Of a stretch of 64,000 nucleotides of DNA, positions 26,985 through 35,907 are shown in pieces (the first letter of the stretch is position 1; each line of letters begins with the position of its first letter). A program made the position numbers and the translations under genes. The notes beneath the pieces were generated by a model. The model made no database searches and was not told the origin of the DNA. It saw only the letters and a list, made by a program, of their open reading frames with translations. This DNA is from Parabacteroides sp. PH5-46 (lineage in GTDB: Bacteria > Bacteroidota > Bacteroidia > Bacteroidales > Tannerellaceae), in NCBI RefSeq assembly GCF_029892785.1, contig NZ_JARXXA010000006.1, forward strand, positions 124,001-188,000, written 5' to 3'.

Positions 26985-27006
26985 GCTCTCTTAAATGAAT
27001 CGGATG

Positions 27007-27042
27007 CAAATGTAGCTATTCTCTCTGTTATTCCTATCTTTG
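27007..27042. promoter_or_regulatory. Divergent -7 elements for the GH3 and phosphofructokinase genes
   Basis: TACATTTG on the minus strand (27007-27014) drives the GH3 gene and TATCTTTG on the plus strand (27035-27042) the phosphofructokinase gene. The two elements are 20 bp apart, so their upstream regions overlap. Confidence 0.5.
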
Positions 27043-27063
27043 TTGTGAATAATTAATGTTATC

Positions 27064-28077
27064 ATGAGAATAGGTATTCTTTCTTCAGGGGGTGATTGTC
27101 CCGGTATCAATGCCACAATACGTGGGGTTGGTAAGACTGCTATCATGCACTATAATATGGAAGTTGTAGGAATCCATAGTGGCTTTTCAGGCATTTTGAA
27201 AAAAGACATTCAGCTATTAGACGAACGAAGCCTTTCCGGTATACTCAACCTGGGAGGTACCATCCTGGGAACCTCTCGCGAGAAGTCTTTCCGCAAACTA
27301 ATTGCCGACGACGAAGGACAGGCATCCATCATTAAAAAAAGCTACGATGAACTAGGCCTCGACTGTATCGTCTGCATCGGAGGAAACGGCACACAGAAAA
27401 CAGCCAACCTACTCTCCGAGATAGGATTAAACATCATAGGCGTACCCAAAACCATCGACAACGACGTATGGGGAACCGACATCACCTTTGGTTTCGACAC
27501 AGCCGTTAACATAGCAACCGAAGCCATCGACAGGCTCCACTCCACCGCCAGCTCGCACAAACGCGTAATGGTAGTAGAAGTAATGGGACACAAAGTAGGC
27601 TGGATTGCCCTCTACGCCGGAATGGCCGGAGGCGCCGACGTTATCCTGCTACCCGAACTAGGCTACGATATCACCAAAGTAAACGAAGCAATCCTCGACC
27701 GCTCCCGGCGCGGAAAACCCTACTCCATCGTAGTAGTAGCCGAAGGAGTAGAAACTGTAAACAGAAAGAACCGTCCGGCAGACTTTATCACAAAAGCCAT
27801 TGAAGACGGCACCGGCATAGAAACCCGCGAAACCGTTCTGGGATACACCCAACGCGGCGGCAACCCTTCCCCTTACGACCGCAACCTAGCCACCCGCTTG
27901 GGTGGACACGCCACCGAACTAATAGCCAACAAACAATTCGGACGCATGGTATGCATGAAAGACAACAAAGTAGACTCCATCCCCCTCTCCGAAGTAGCCG
28001 GCAAACTAAAAGTAGTAACCCCCAACCACGACCTCATCATCCAAGGCCAACGCATGGGTATCATGTTCGGACAATAA
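27064..28077 (+). CDS. pfkA: ATP-dependent 6-phosphofructokinase
   Basis: Phosphorylates fructose 6-phosphate in glycolysis. The 337-residue chain has the family motifs: GILSSGGDCPGINATIRG at the N-terminus, GGNGTQKTANLL (phosphate-donor loop, family form GGDGS), PKTIDNDVWGTD with the catalytic Asp, and MVVEVMGHKVGWIAL. A Gly rather than Asp at the second loop position favours ATP over pyrophosphate. The PKTIDND form, not PGTIDND as in E. coli, is common in this branch. The second half of the gene uses more C-ending codons than its neighbours. Confidence 0.93.
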   Translation: MRIGILSSGGDCPGINATIRGVGKTAIMHYNMEVVGIHSGFSGILKKDIQLLDERSLSGILNLGGTILGTSREKSFRKLIADDEGQASIIKKSYDELGLDCIVCIGGNGTQKTANLLSEIGLNIIGVPKTIDNDVWGTDITFGFDTAVNIATEAIDRLHSTASSHKRVMVVEVMGHKVGWIALYAGMAGGADVILLPELGYDITKVNEAILDRSRRGKPYSIVVVAEGVETVNRKNRPADFITKAIEDGTGIETRETVLGYTQRGGNPSPYDRNLATRLGGHATELIANKQFGRMVCMKDNKVDSIPLSEVAGKLKVVTPNHDLIIQGQRMGIMFGQ

Positions 28078-28170
28078 AAAAGAGAGAAAAGGATCAAAAA
28101 GTTAGACGAAGGCCCTCTCCTCTGACTGTTCATTTATAAAAGAATATAAAATATATCAAACTTAATTTTT

Positions 28171-28707
28171 ATGGAAGAAAAAACAATAGATTCCGGTAGA
28201 GTAAACATGATTTCATGTGTTGTTTTTTGCATTGTGTTTGCTTTAGTTTTGCTACCATTTTTTTATATTTTAAATGATGGCTTTGAGGAAGCAACAGTAA
28301 AGTATCCAACCTATTGGTTTATTATTGCCATGTTTGTAGCCATAGTTATTCATGAATTAATTCATGGTATTTGTTTTGCACTCTTTGTCAAAAACGGTTT
28401 CAAGTCTGTCCATTTTGGTGTTAAATGGAAAGCGCTTACTCCCTATTGTCATTGCACTGAATCACTTAACGCGAATCAATATAGAATAACATTATTAATG
28501 CCTACGATTATTTTAGGAATTATTCCCACCATAATAGCTTATATCATTAACGATTATAGCACTGTACTATTTGGATGTGTAATGATTGCTGCCGGAACAG
28601 GTGATTTTTTTTCCATTTGGTTATTACGTGGTTTAAACAAAAATATATTATTAAAAGATCATCCCGAAAAGATCGGTTTTCTAATATATAAAGAAGAAAC
28701 TAATTAA
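28171..28707 (+). CDS. DUF3267 membrane protein (putative metalloprotease fold)
   Basis: A 178-residue inner-membrane protein with about four to five hydrophobic segments and the motif HELIHG (around residue 62), the zinc-site pattern HExxH of DUF3267. The motif sits at the edge of a membrane segment, as in site-2-type proteases, but activity is not established for the family. Composition is AT-rich. It is followed 92 bp later by another small membrane protein. Confidence 0.8.
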   Translation: MEEKTIDSGRVNMISCVVFCIVFALVLLPFFYILNDGFEEATVKYPTYWFIIAMFVAIVIHELIHGICFALFVKNGFKSVHFGVKWKALTPYCHCTESLNANQYRITLLMPTIILGIIPTIIAYIINDYSTVLFGCVMIAAGTGDFFSIWLLRGLNKNILLKDHPEKIGFLIYKEETN

Positions 28708-28798
28708 AGAAATAATAAACGGATAGAAGAGCAGCTTTTATTTGCTAAACATCCATAACGCTATATATTTATATCAAGAGTAAACAATAAAAAGCATC

Positions 28799-29146
28799 AT
28801 GAAAAACTCCATCGACTGGAAAAAACATTGGGTATTTAACTGGGTATTCTTTAAGAGTAACTTGTTTATGGGGCTTGTTTTGGGGCTTGGGTTTGGAGTT
28901 TATCAGCAGGCGATAGGGGGAGATGGGACGTTGTTGGGGTTTGTTAGGCAATGTCTATTGGCTATTCCTTTGGGGTTTTTGTTGAGTTTTTTGTATAAGG
29001 AGTTTGTCTATAAGGAGGGGTATTATTTTTATTATAATCAGGGGATATTGAAGGTTGAGCTTTGGATTGTTTCTTTTATTCTTTCCTGTTTTTTTTATCT
29101 GATATTCAAATTAATACATATAGTATGGATGATTGTCTTGAGGTAG
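28799..29146 (+). CDS. Small membrane protein, putative partner of the following ABC ATPase
   Basis: Not recognised. 115 residues with three or four hydrophobic segments (about 20-38, 50-68, 82-112). Its 3' end overlaps the start of the ABC ATPase gene by 22 bp, so the two are likely translated together. Codon use is strongly G-rich in the middle and unlike the neighbours. Confidence 0.6.
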   Translation: MKNSIDWKKHWVFNWVFFKSNLFMGLVLGLGFGVYQQAIGGDGTLLGFVRQCLLAIPLGFLLSFLYKEFVYKEGYYFYYNQGILKVELWIVSFILSCFFYLIFKLIHIVWMIVLR

Positions 29147-29790
29147 ATAGTGTGGTGAAGAATTTCTCGGAGAAGACCATCTTGTCCGATGTTTATCTTT
29201 GTTGCAAGCCGGGGGATATTATCGGGCTGTTTGGACTGAATGGGACAGGTAAATCCACCTTGCTCAAGATTATTTTCGGCACCTTGAAGGCCGACAGAAG
29301 TTTCATTCGCATCAACGGACAGGTGCAAACAAGGCCAGCCTATTTGTCCGGCTTGGTGGCCTACTTGCCTCAGCATAATTACTTGCCTCACAACTTGACG
29401 ATTACCGAATTAGTCCACCTTTACCTCCCCAAGGAGCAGGTGAATAACTTCCTGGGCGACCGCTTCCTGTTTAAGTACCGGAAATCGAAGGTGAAAACAC
29501 TTTCCGGCGGAGAACAGCGCTATTTGGAAATCAAACTTCTGCTCTATCACACAGCCCCTTACGTATTGCTGGATGAACCCTTTAACGGACTCTACCCCTT
29601 GGCGGCCGAAGCCATTCGCGAACATATTACAATCGCCTCCCAGACGAAAGGCATTATCCTGACCGATCACAACTTCCGCGAAGTACACAAGGCCGTGAAC
29701 CGCCTCTTGCTCCTCAGCGACTGCCACCTCAGGGAAGTCTCCGATGCCGATGCTCTTTCCGCCTACGGATACGCCTCTAATCCAAGGTAG
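29125..29790 (+). CDS. ABC transporter ATP-binding protein
   Basis: A 221-residue nucleotide-binding subunit with Walker A (GLNGTGKSTLLKI), Q-loop region (YLPQHNYLP), signature (LSGGEQRYLEIK) and Walker B (YVLLDEPFNGL), ending with the H-loop (ILTDHNFREV). The signature is LSGGE and intact. The start at 29125 lies inside the preceding membrane-protein gene. No standard permease is present, so the substrate is unknown. The 3' end overlaps the convergent DUF6261 gene by 14 bp. Confidence 0.88.
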   Translation: MDDCLEVDSVVKNFSEKTILSDVYLCCKPGDIIGLFGLNGTGKSTLLKIIFGTLKADRSFIRINGQVQTRPAYLSGLVAYLPQHNYLPHNLTITELVHLYLPKEQVNNFLGDRFLFKYRKSKVKTLSGGEQRYLEIKLLLYHTAPYVLLDEPFNGLYPLAAEAIREHITIASQTKGIILTDHNFREVHKAVNRLLLLSDCHLREVSDADALSAYGYASNPR

Positions 29791-30928
29791 TACATATGGG
29801 GCAGGAGGTGCCGTCGAGGATGGCGATTACTTCGTTGTCTTTTATTATCTTTGCGGGGCCTTCTCTTTCGCCTTCGAAGGGGATGACGAAATAAGCTGTT
29901 GATTTGAAGGGTGATATAATCAGGCCGATGCGACTGGGGTTTTGGGCATCGTCGGACATCATGAAGCCGATGATCGGAAAGTCTAGCACCTCATCACGTT
30001 TGTTAATCATCTGTAGCACACCGCCCAAGGCTGCGGGGTATAGTACCCGGGAAAACCTGACAGGGTCTTGCGCCCTGAGGCTCATCTTAAGCCCTCCCAG
30101 AGTCTCCTCCTCATAGGCAACTTGCTCAACGATTATAAAATGCGGCGGATCGAGAGCAGGCTGATCAGAAGGCGTATTTTCATCCTTTGGTTTCTTATAA
30201 GATGAATGCCGGGTCAGATTATCGGCTGCCGTTCTAAGGTATGAATTAACAGTGTCAATAAAGTCTTCCGTTATTGTAAGCAGTTCTAAATCAGGCGATA
30301 CTAAGAGGGCGTTTTGATGCACCACCATCAGCAGATCGGCTACTGCGCTGAAGGATGAATCGCTCTTGCGCTGGGCATTTATCAGTTTATGCCGCCGCAT
30401 CACCCTTATTTCATGCGCACGTGTGCGATAGAGACTCATAAAACTCTTGTTTTGCACATTCAGCAAGTTCAGTTCTGCCTCTAATCCAAGCACTTGAGTG
30501 GCTTCCAGGTAAGGCTCTTTCTTCAGGTCGATAATCAGTTTACTTATAGCTGCCGAATTTTTGGTATATGATTCAGTATTGCTGCCTTTGTAATCTAAGA
30601 GTTTATTTTTCAGTAAGATGGCAGCTTCTTTTTTTCTTTCTACTTTATTATATGTATAATATTCTACTGTGCGATTAATATCACGAAAGCTTTCATCGCG
30701 TGCGGCATCCATCTCCTGAATTTCTTTGGTTATGGGCAGCTTTCGTGACACTTTAAATTCATCAATTTCTACCTGAAAATTAGCTACATATGTACTCCAT
30801 AAAGGAGTGAGCCCGGGAATAAGCATATACTTATCGTTTCCATATTGAATGATCGCGTCGTGCGTATCATAATGTTCGGCATTTGTTAGCGCATGTAACA
30901 ATCCCATATGAGAAATAATTTTTTTCAT
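29777..30928 (-). CDS. DUF6261-like protein of unknown function
   Basis: 383 residues with no signal peptide or membrane segment, predominantly helical and charged, consistent with the Bacteroidales DUF6261 family. The N-terminus MGLLHALTNAEHYDTHDAII and the central KKEAAILLKNKLLDYKGSNT region are the recognisable part. The C-terminal half is beta-rich and ends with a CPICTTLD stretch carrying two cysteines. No function is established. It is 25 bp downstream of an AraC-type regulator gene and may be co-transcribed with it. Confidence 0.6.
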   Translation of the reverse strand: MKKIISHMGLLHALTNAEHYDTHDAIIQYGNDKYMLIPGLTPLWSTYVANFQVEIDEFKVSRKLPITKEIQEMDAARDESFRDINRTVEYYTYNKVERKKEAAILLKNKLLDYKGSNTESYTKNSAAISKLIIDLKKEPYLEATQVLGLEAELNLLNVQNKSFMSLYRTRAHEIRVMRRHKLINAQRKSDSSFSAVADLLMVVHQNALLVSPDLELLTITEDFIDTVNSYLRTAADNLTRHSSYKKPKDENTPSDQPALDPPHFIIVEQVAYEEETLGGLKMSLRAQDPVRFSRVLYPAALGGVLQMINKRDEVLDFPIIGFMMSDDAQNPSRIGLIISPFKSTAYFVIPFEGEREGPAKIIKDNEVIAILDGTSCPICTTLD

Positions 30929-30953
30929 AATATAAGTGATTTAGAAATGGTTA

Positions 30954-31394
30954 CTATAAATAAGAAGTGATCTTATAGGTTATTTCTTTTTCTACCTTCC
31001 TGCATGTTTTCCGATATTTGGAAGGCGACATCTGCTTTAATCTTTTGAAAAAAGAATAAAAAGAAGAAGAGTTGAGAAAGCCTAATTTGACAGATACCTC
31101 TTTGATAGACATCATGGTATGTATCAGCATCCATTGCGCATCATATAGAACCAGATAGTCTTTAAACTCGGCCGCTGTATAATCCGTAAAAGATTTCACC
31201 GTTTTATTCAATTCATCCAAGGTAAGGTTCATACTTTGGGCATAATAACTTAAATAATCATTTCTGCGCGAGCGAATTTGCTGCCCAAAATTATCTATCA
31301 CATCATTTCCTGAAGGATTTAACGGCGTATTGTCTTTTTCAGGCGGAGTCCAGATTTCATCTAAGGTAATTTTCTTAATTGTACTCATACGCAT
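30954..31394 (-). CDS. AraC-type helix-turn-helix protein
   Basis: About 146 residues. The C-terminal half matches the second half of the AraC DNA-binding domain: MMSIKEVSVKLGFLNSSSFYSF and FKRLKQMSPSKYRKTCR. The N-terminal half (DYTAAEFKDYLVLYDAQWML) is a partial first helix-turn-helix. There is no sensor domain. An in-frame ATG at 31505 would add 37 residues, but these look like non-coding translation, so I use the ATG at 31394 (or 31388). It lies next to a spacer full of palindromic repeats. Confidence 0.75.
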   Translation of the reverse strand: MRMSTIKKITLDEIWTPPEKDNTPLNPSGNDVIDNFGQQIRSRRNDYLSYYAQSMNLTLDELNKTVKSFTDYTAAEFKDYLVLYDAQWMLIHTMMSIKEVSVKLGFLNSSSFYSFFKRLKQMSPSKYRKTCRKVEKEITYKITSYL

Positions 31395-31511
31395 TGGAGT
31401 TTTAATGATAGTATTTAACAAGTCTTCATGAGTAATCGCTGCAAGTAACAAAATATTTTTCAAAAATTCACACAAAATGCCGGAAAATTTACATCCGATA
31501 ATCATTTTTAT

Positions 31512-31825
31512 AAAAAAAGTTACTCAATCTCAGATTTCGATAATCATTTTATATAAAAACCATGAGCCATTGGACAGGGAGAATATGCTTTTGCACTAAA
31601 AAGTTATTCAATCTCAAACTTCAGTAATCATTTGTCATCAAAAAGTTACTCAAGTTTGAGATTGAGTAACTTTTTCGGCTCAAATGATTACCAAATCTCA
31701 AGATTGAGTAATCTTTTAGTACAAAAACATTCTTCCCCTATTCAGGGATTAAACTTTTTATGCAAAAAAGATTATCCAAATTCGAAATGGATCATGATTT
31801 TGTGACGAAAAAGTTATCGCATATT
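31512..31825. repeat. Cluster of AAAAAGTTACTCAATCTC-type palindromic repeats
   Basis: About six related units of 35-38 bp lie in this gene-free spacer. Forward copies are at about 31512-31550 and 31598-31634 (core AAAGTTA(C/T)TCAATCTCA), an inverted-palindromic one at 31640-31676 (GTTACTCAAGTTTGAGATTG followed by AGTAAC), an inverted copy at 31681-31718, and diverged copies at 31764-31801 and from 31807. They end in the shared words TAATCATTT or ATGATTA. Nothing coding is visible here. Confidence 0.75.
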
Positions 31826-31837
31826 TTCAGTATGCTA

Positions 31838-32716
31838 TTAAATGTCTTTGCTGGGGGGGGTGGTGAAGTGTTTTTTGTAGGCGGTGCTGAAGTATTTGGG
31901 GTCGGAGAAGCCTACTAGATTGGCTACTTCTACGATGGTGTATTGCTTGGTTTTGAGGAGTTCGCGGGCTTTGTTGAGGCGGTGGATGCGGATGTAGTCG
32001 TTGGGGCTTTGGCCGGTGAGGGTTTTTATTTTGTTGTATACGGAGGTGCGGCTCATGGCTAGTTTGTTGCAGAATTCGTTGATGGAGAAGTCGGGCTTGT
32101 CCATTTCTTCTTCGATGATGTGGACGGTTTTGTTGAGAAAGTTTTTGTCTAATTCGCTGATGTCGTTGTTGATGTTGCGTATGCGGGTTTTCAGGATGCT
32201 GAGGTTAAAGGGCTTGGTGATGTAGTCGTTGGCACCGGCTTCGAGTCCCATCATGATGTTTTCTCTTTCGCTGAGGGCGGAGAGGAAGATGAGGGGGATG
32301 TGGCTGGTTTCGATGGAGGACTTCAGGCGGCGGCACATTTCGTCGCCCCGGAGGCCGGGCAGGATGATGTCTGAGAGGATGACGTAGGGGTTGATTTCGC
32401 GTGCCAGTTCGAGGGCGCGGTTTCCGTCGCCTACGCTTATTACCTGATAGTCGGGCGAGAGGCTTTGGGTGAGGGTTTCGATTTGTTCGGGATTGGTTTC
32501 TACCAGCAGGATGATTTCTTTGTCGGGCTGGGGACGAGGCAGAGGGGCTGCGGGTTGGTTGATGCTGTGGATGGCTTGAGTGAGTAGCTCTCGGGCTTTG
32601 GGTGAGAGTTCTTCGGTTTGGAGTATGTGGCGAAGGAGTTCTGTGAGGAGGCGTATCTTTTCGTTGGCCTCCTCACAGGTTTCCTGCCTGTTTTCTGTGT
32701 TCGGATAATCGTTCAT
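31838..32716 (-). CDS. Response regulator with AraC-type DNA-binding domain
   Basis: A 292-residue protein: a helical N-terminal region (1-65), a receiver domain (about 66-185) and an AraC-type helix-turn-helix domain (about 195-292, with INEFCNKLAMSRTSVYNKIK and VEVANLVGFSDPKYFSTAYK). The receiver has the phosphoacceptor Asp (ILSDIILPG) and the lysine (DYITKPF), but the acidic pair at its start reads ETN instead of the usual DDN/EDN, so one acidic residue is lost. No histidine kinase is adjacent. It follows oadB by 19 bp, which suggests co-transcription. The last codons cross a run of eight C residues. Confidence 0.88.
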   Translation of the reverse strand: MNDYPNTENRQETCEEANEKIRLLTELLRHILQTEELSPKARELLTQAIHSINQPAAPLPRPQPDKEIILLVETNPEQIETLTQSLSPDYQVISVGDGNRALELAREINPYVILSDIILPGLRGDEMCRRLKSSIETSHIPLIFLSALSERENIMMGLEAGANDYITKPFNLSILKTRIRNINNDISELDKNFLNKTVHIIEEEMDKPDFSINEFCNKLAMSRTSVYNKIKTLTGQSPNDYIRIHRLNKARELLKTKQYTIVEVANLVGFSDPKYFSTAYKKHFTTPPSKDI

Positions 32717-32734
32717 TACCCTGTTATTTTTCTG

Positions 32735-33970
32735 TTATCCCAAGAAGGAGATCAATACTCCGGCGGCTACGGCCGATCCGATAACGCCTGAGATGTTACT
32801 GGCCATGCAGTATTGCAGGACGTGGTTCTTGGGGTCGTACTTGAGGGCTATATCATTGGCTACACGTGATGCCATGGGTACGGCACTGAGTCCGGTAGCT
32901 CCAATGAGGGGGTTGATCTTCTTCTTGGTAAAGAGATTGAATAGTTTTACCATAAAGATACCTCCGGCAATAGAGAGGGCAAAGGCCAGGAATCCTCCTA
33001 CTACAATTCCGATGGTGGTGAAATTGAGGAAGGCTTCGGCCGTCATGGTGGCTCCTACGCATAGGCCCAGGAATACGGTTGCCGTGTTCATGATGCTATT
33101 GGAAATGGCATCGTGCAGACGGGCGGTGGTGGCTCCGATTTCTTTAATCAGATTGCCAAACATCAACATACCGATCAAGGGCACGGCAGAGGGTACGAAA
33201 AGGGCTACGATAACGGTTACGGCTATCGGGAAGATGATCTTCAGCACGCGCATGTTCTTTATCTCTACGTCGGAAGGGTATTTCTTTTCCTGTTCTTTCA
33301 TGTTGATGCGCAGTTCCTTTTTGGAGCAAAGCAGGTTGACTACCAAGGGTATGATTACCGGTACCAATGCCATATAGGAGTATGCGGCAATGGCGATGGG
33401 ACCCAGTAGATGGGGCGCCAGCTTGATGGTGGTAAAGATAGCGGTTGGTCCGTCGGCACCTCCGATGATACCGAGTGCGGCTGCTTCTTTGGGCGTGAAG
33501 CCCATTAGTATGGCAACGAGCAAAACGGTGAAGATTCCCAGCTGAGCTGCCGCTCCGAAGATGGAGAGGCGCAGGTTGCGCAGCATCGGCCCGAAGTCGG
33601 TAAGTGCTCCCACGCCCATGAAGATAACGGGGGGCAGGAAGCCAGTCTTGATCAGCATGTAGTAGAGGAAGTTCATCAGACCCATCTCGTGGGCGATGTC
33701 GTGCAGAGGCATCTCCCAGATGTTCTTCATCACACCATGTATATTTACGGCTCCGTTTTCGTCGGCTTGTATGATGCCCATGTCGCCACCGGGGAAATTG
33801 GCCAGCAACACTCCGAAGGCTATGGGTACCAACAGCAAAGGCTCGTACTCTTTCTTGATACCAAGGTAGAGCAATACGAAGGCCAATAGGTACATGATGA
33901 GGAACTGCGGCTCGGCAATTATATTGCTGAAAGCCGTCATTTCATACAGGTTGCTAATTATCTCCTTCAT
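32735..33970 (-). CDS. oadB: Sodium-pumping decarboxylase beta subunit
   Basis: A 411-residue polytopic membrane protein (about nine segments), the Na+-translocating subunit of the oxaloacetate or methylmalonyl-CoA type decarboxylases. Family signatures seen are GALTDFGPML, GIIGGADGPTAIF, and NPLIGATGLSAVPMASRVAN, the last lying near the C-terminus. It decarboxylates carboxybiotin and exports Na+. Its start base overlaps the end of oadA, so the two genes are tightly linked. Confidence 0.94.
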   Translation of the reverse strand: MKEIISNLYEMTAFSNIIAEPQFLIMYLLAFVLLYLGIKKEYEPLLLVPIAFGVLLANFPGGDMGIIQADENGAVNIHGVMKNIWEMPLHDIAHEMGLMNFLYYMLIKTGFLPPVIFMGVGALTDFGPMLRNLRLSIFGAAAQLGIFTVLLVAILMGFTPKEAAALGIIGGADGPTAIFTTIKLAPHLLGPIAIAAYSYMALVPVIIPLVVNLLCSKKELRINMKEQEKKYPSDVEIKNMRVLKIIFPIAVTVIVALFVPSAVPLIGMLMFGNLIKEIGATTARLHDAISNSIMNTATVFLGLCVGATMTAEAFLNFTTIGIVVGGFLAFALSIAGGIFMVKLFNLFTKKKINPLIGATGLSAVPMASRVANDIALKYDPKNHVLQYCMASNISGVIGSAVAAGVLISFLG

Positions 33971-35883
33971 TATCCGATGGTCATTAATACGTCATCTTCG
34001 GCTACTGTGTCGCCCGGAGCAGGGAGTATAGAGGTGATTGTACCGCTAAATTCCGAACGCACGGCATTGTATGTTTTCATTGCTTCGATGTAGCACAGGA
34101 CATCGCCTTCTTTTACGGTATCGCCTACCTTGAGGGGTGTATCAGAGGTACCTTTCACGAGGAAGAATTTTCCTTCCAGCGGCGACAGTACTTCTTCTCC
34201 ACCACCGGCACTATTGCTTGCTGCGGGAGCGGCTGCCGGTTGAGCTGCTACAGGTGCTGAAGCGGCGGGAGCGGCGGCTGAGGAGGTGTTTCCAAAGTCT
34301 ACCGTTACCTGGTATTTCTGTCCGTTTACATCTACGCTCATTACCTGAGGAGTGGTAGGCAAGGCGAAAGAGGCGGCTTGTGATTGGGCTGCCGGTTGAG
34401 CTTCGGCTGCCGGTACATTCTGCTCTGCTTTACGCTTGGCCACGTCTGCCAGGAATTCCACTTTGGCTTTTCCGGAGCGATAGGCTTCGTATTGAGCGGG
34501 GTGCATGGCGTATTCGAATAGTTCTTCGTCGTCTTCGCCCATTTCCCACTGCTTCTCGTTCATGAGTTTGCGATATTTGTTCAGGGCGTCGGGATAGTTG
34601 TCTTGCGGATTGCCCTCGAAGAATTCGCGTCCTTCCAGTTTGGCCTTTTCTATGATTTCGGGAGCCAGCTTGCCGGGCAGGCGTCCGGCCTTTCCGAGTA
34701 TCATGTCCCAGATATCATCGGCTATCATGCTCCAGCGGGCTTTGCCTTTTTCGAGCTGCATGACGTTCATCATCGCCAGGTTCTTCACGTATTGGCTGAA
34801 AGGAGTAACCAAAGGAGGATAGCCAACGCGCGGCCATACGTAGGCCACTTCGTCGAACAGCTTGATGAGCAGTTGGTCTTCCGACATCAGAGGCTTGTTG
34901 TTCTTTATGTTGCTCTTATTGATGCTTTCGAGGTTCTTCTCGAGGTCGGACATCAAGCTTCCCATCATACCTCCCGGCAATCCGGGGCCGATCAATAGGG
35001 AGTTCATCAAGCGGTTCTTCGGACTGATGTATAGGCCGAGGAAGTCGTCCATGAATTCCTGTACCATGCTTCTTACCTTCATGTAGGCTTCCATGTTGAT
35101 GTCGGGCACTTTGTATCCGGCATCTTTCAGCATGGCGTGTACTGTCAGCAAATCGGCATGTCCGGTACCCCACGAGAGAGGCTCCATACCTACGTCGATA
35201 TAGTCGCAACCGGCATCGCAGACTTCCAGAATAGAAGCTACATTAAAACCAGGCCCTGCGTGACTGTGATATTGGATGGGGATTTCGGGGTATTTAGCTT
35301 TTATGTTCTTTACGATCAATCCCAGCGAATGAGGACGTCCTATCCCGGCCATATCTTTTATGCAGATCTCGTCTGCGCCCAACTCAATGAGCTCAATGGC
35401 CATCTTGGTGTAATACTCAACGGTGTGGATAGGCGAATGCGTGATGGAAAGAGAGCATTGTGAGATCATACCTGCTTCTTTCGCATACTTGATAGAGGGG
35501 GCAATGTTTTGCACATCATTCAGTCCGCAGAAGGTACGGGCGATATCGGTTCCCTGTGCCTTTTTAACGGTATAGAACAACTGGCGCACATCGTCGGGAA
35601 CCGGGCTCATGCGAAGGCCGTTCAATGCGCGGTCAAGCATGTGTGTTTGTATGCCGGCTTCGTTGAATGGCTTTGTCCACTCGCGTACCGCCTTATTAGG
35701 GTTCTCTCCGAATAATAGATTTACTTGTTCGAAACCTCCGCCATTCGTTTCTACGCGATCAAAACAACCCATTTCGATAATGGCTGGAGCAACTCTGGTA
35801 AGTTGGTCAACACGAGGAACATACTTTCCGGCTGATTGCCACATGTCTCTGAAGACCAAACTGAATTTGATTTCTCTTTTCAT
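33970..35883 (-). CDS. oadA: Oxaloacetate decarboxylase alpha subunit (carboxyltransferase plus biotin domain)
   Basis: A 637-residue cytoplasmic protein. The N-terminal half is an HMGL-like carboxyltransferase barrel (KFSLVFRDMWQSAGKYVPR; family form RDxHQS, here RDMWQS), the middle is the PYC/OAD conserved domain (GYPPLVTPFSQYV), then an Ala/Pro-rich linker (about 490-560) and a biotinyl domain with EAMKT, the biotin-attachment lysine. It transfers CO2 from a carboxylic acid to biotin, which the beta subunit then decarboxylates. Oxaloacetate is the likely substrate, as the other subunits match oad. Confidence 0.94.
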   Translation of the reverse strand: MKREIKFSLVFRDMWQSAGKYVPRVDQLTRVAPAIIEMGCFDRVETNGGGFEQVNLLFGENPNKAVREWTKPFNEAGIQTHMLDRALNGLRMSPVPDDVRQLFYTVKKAQGTDIARTFCGLNDVQNIAPSIKYAKEAGMISQCSLSITHSPIHTVEYYTKMAIELIELGADEICIKDMAGIGRPHSLGLIVKNIKAKYPEIPIQYHSHAGPGFNVASILEVCDAGCDYIDVGMEPLSWGTGHADLLTVHAMLKDAGYKVPDINMEAYMKVRSMVQEFMDDFLGLYISPKNRLMNSLLIGPGLPGGMMGSLMSDLEKNLESINKSNIKNNKPLMSEDQLLIKLFDEVAYVWPRVGYPPLVTPFSQYVKNLAMMNVMQLEKGKARWSMIADDIWDMILGKAGRLPGKLAPEIIEKAKLEGREFFEGNPQDNYPDALNKYRKLMNEKQWEMGEDDEELFEYAMHPAQYEAYRSGKAKVEFLADVAKRKAEQNVPAAEAQPAAQSQAASFALPTTPQVMSVDVNGQKYQVTVDFGNTSSAAAPAASAPVAAQPAAAPAASNSAGGGEEVLSPLEGKFFLVKGTSDTPLKVGDTVKEGDVLCYIEAMKTYNAVRSEFSGTITSILPAPGDTVAEDDVLMTIG

Positions 35884-35907
35884 ATAAAAATATGTATAGC
35901 TGGTTTA

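Noticed and set aside
31512-31825. CRISPR array
   Set aside because: The repeats vary in orientation, length and spacing and have no regular spacers or cas genes nearby.
32793-33377. Plus-strand open frame of 194 residues
   Set aside because: It is the antisense shadow of oadB, which is strongly supported by family motifs.
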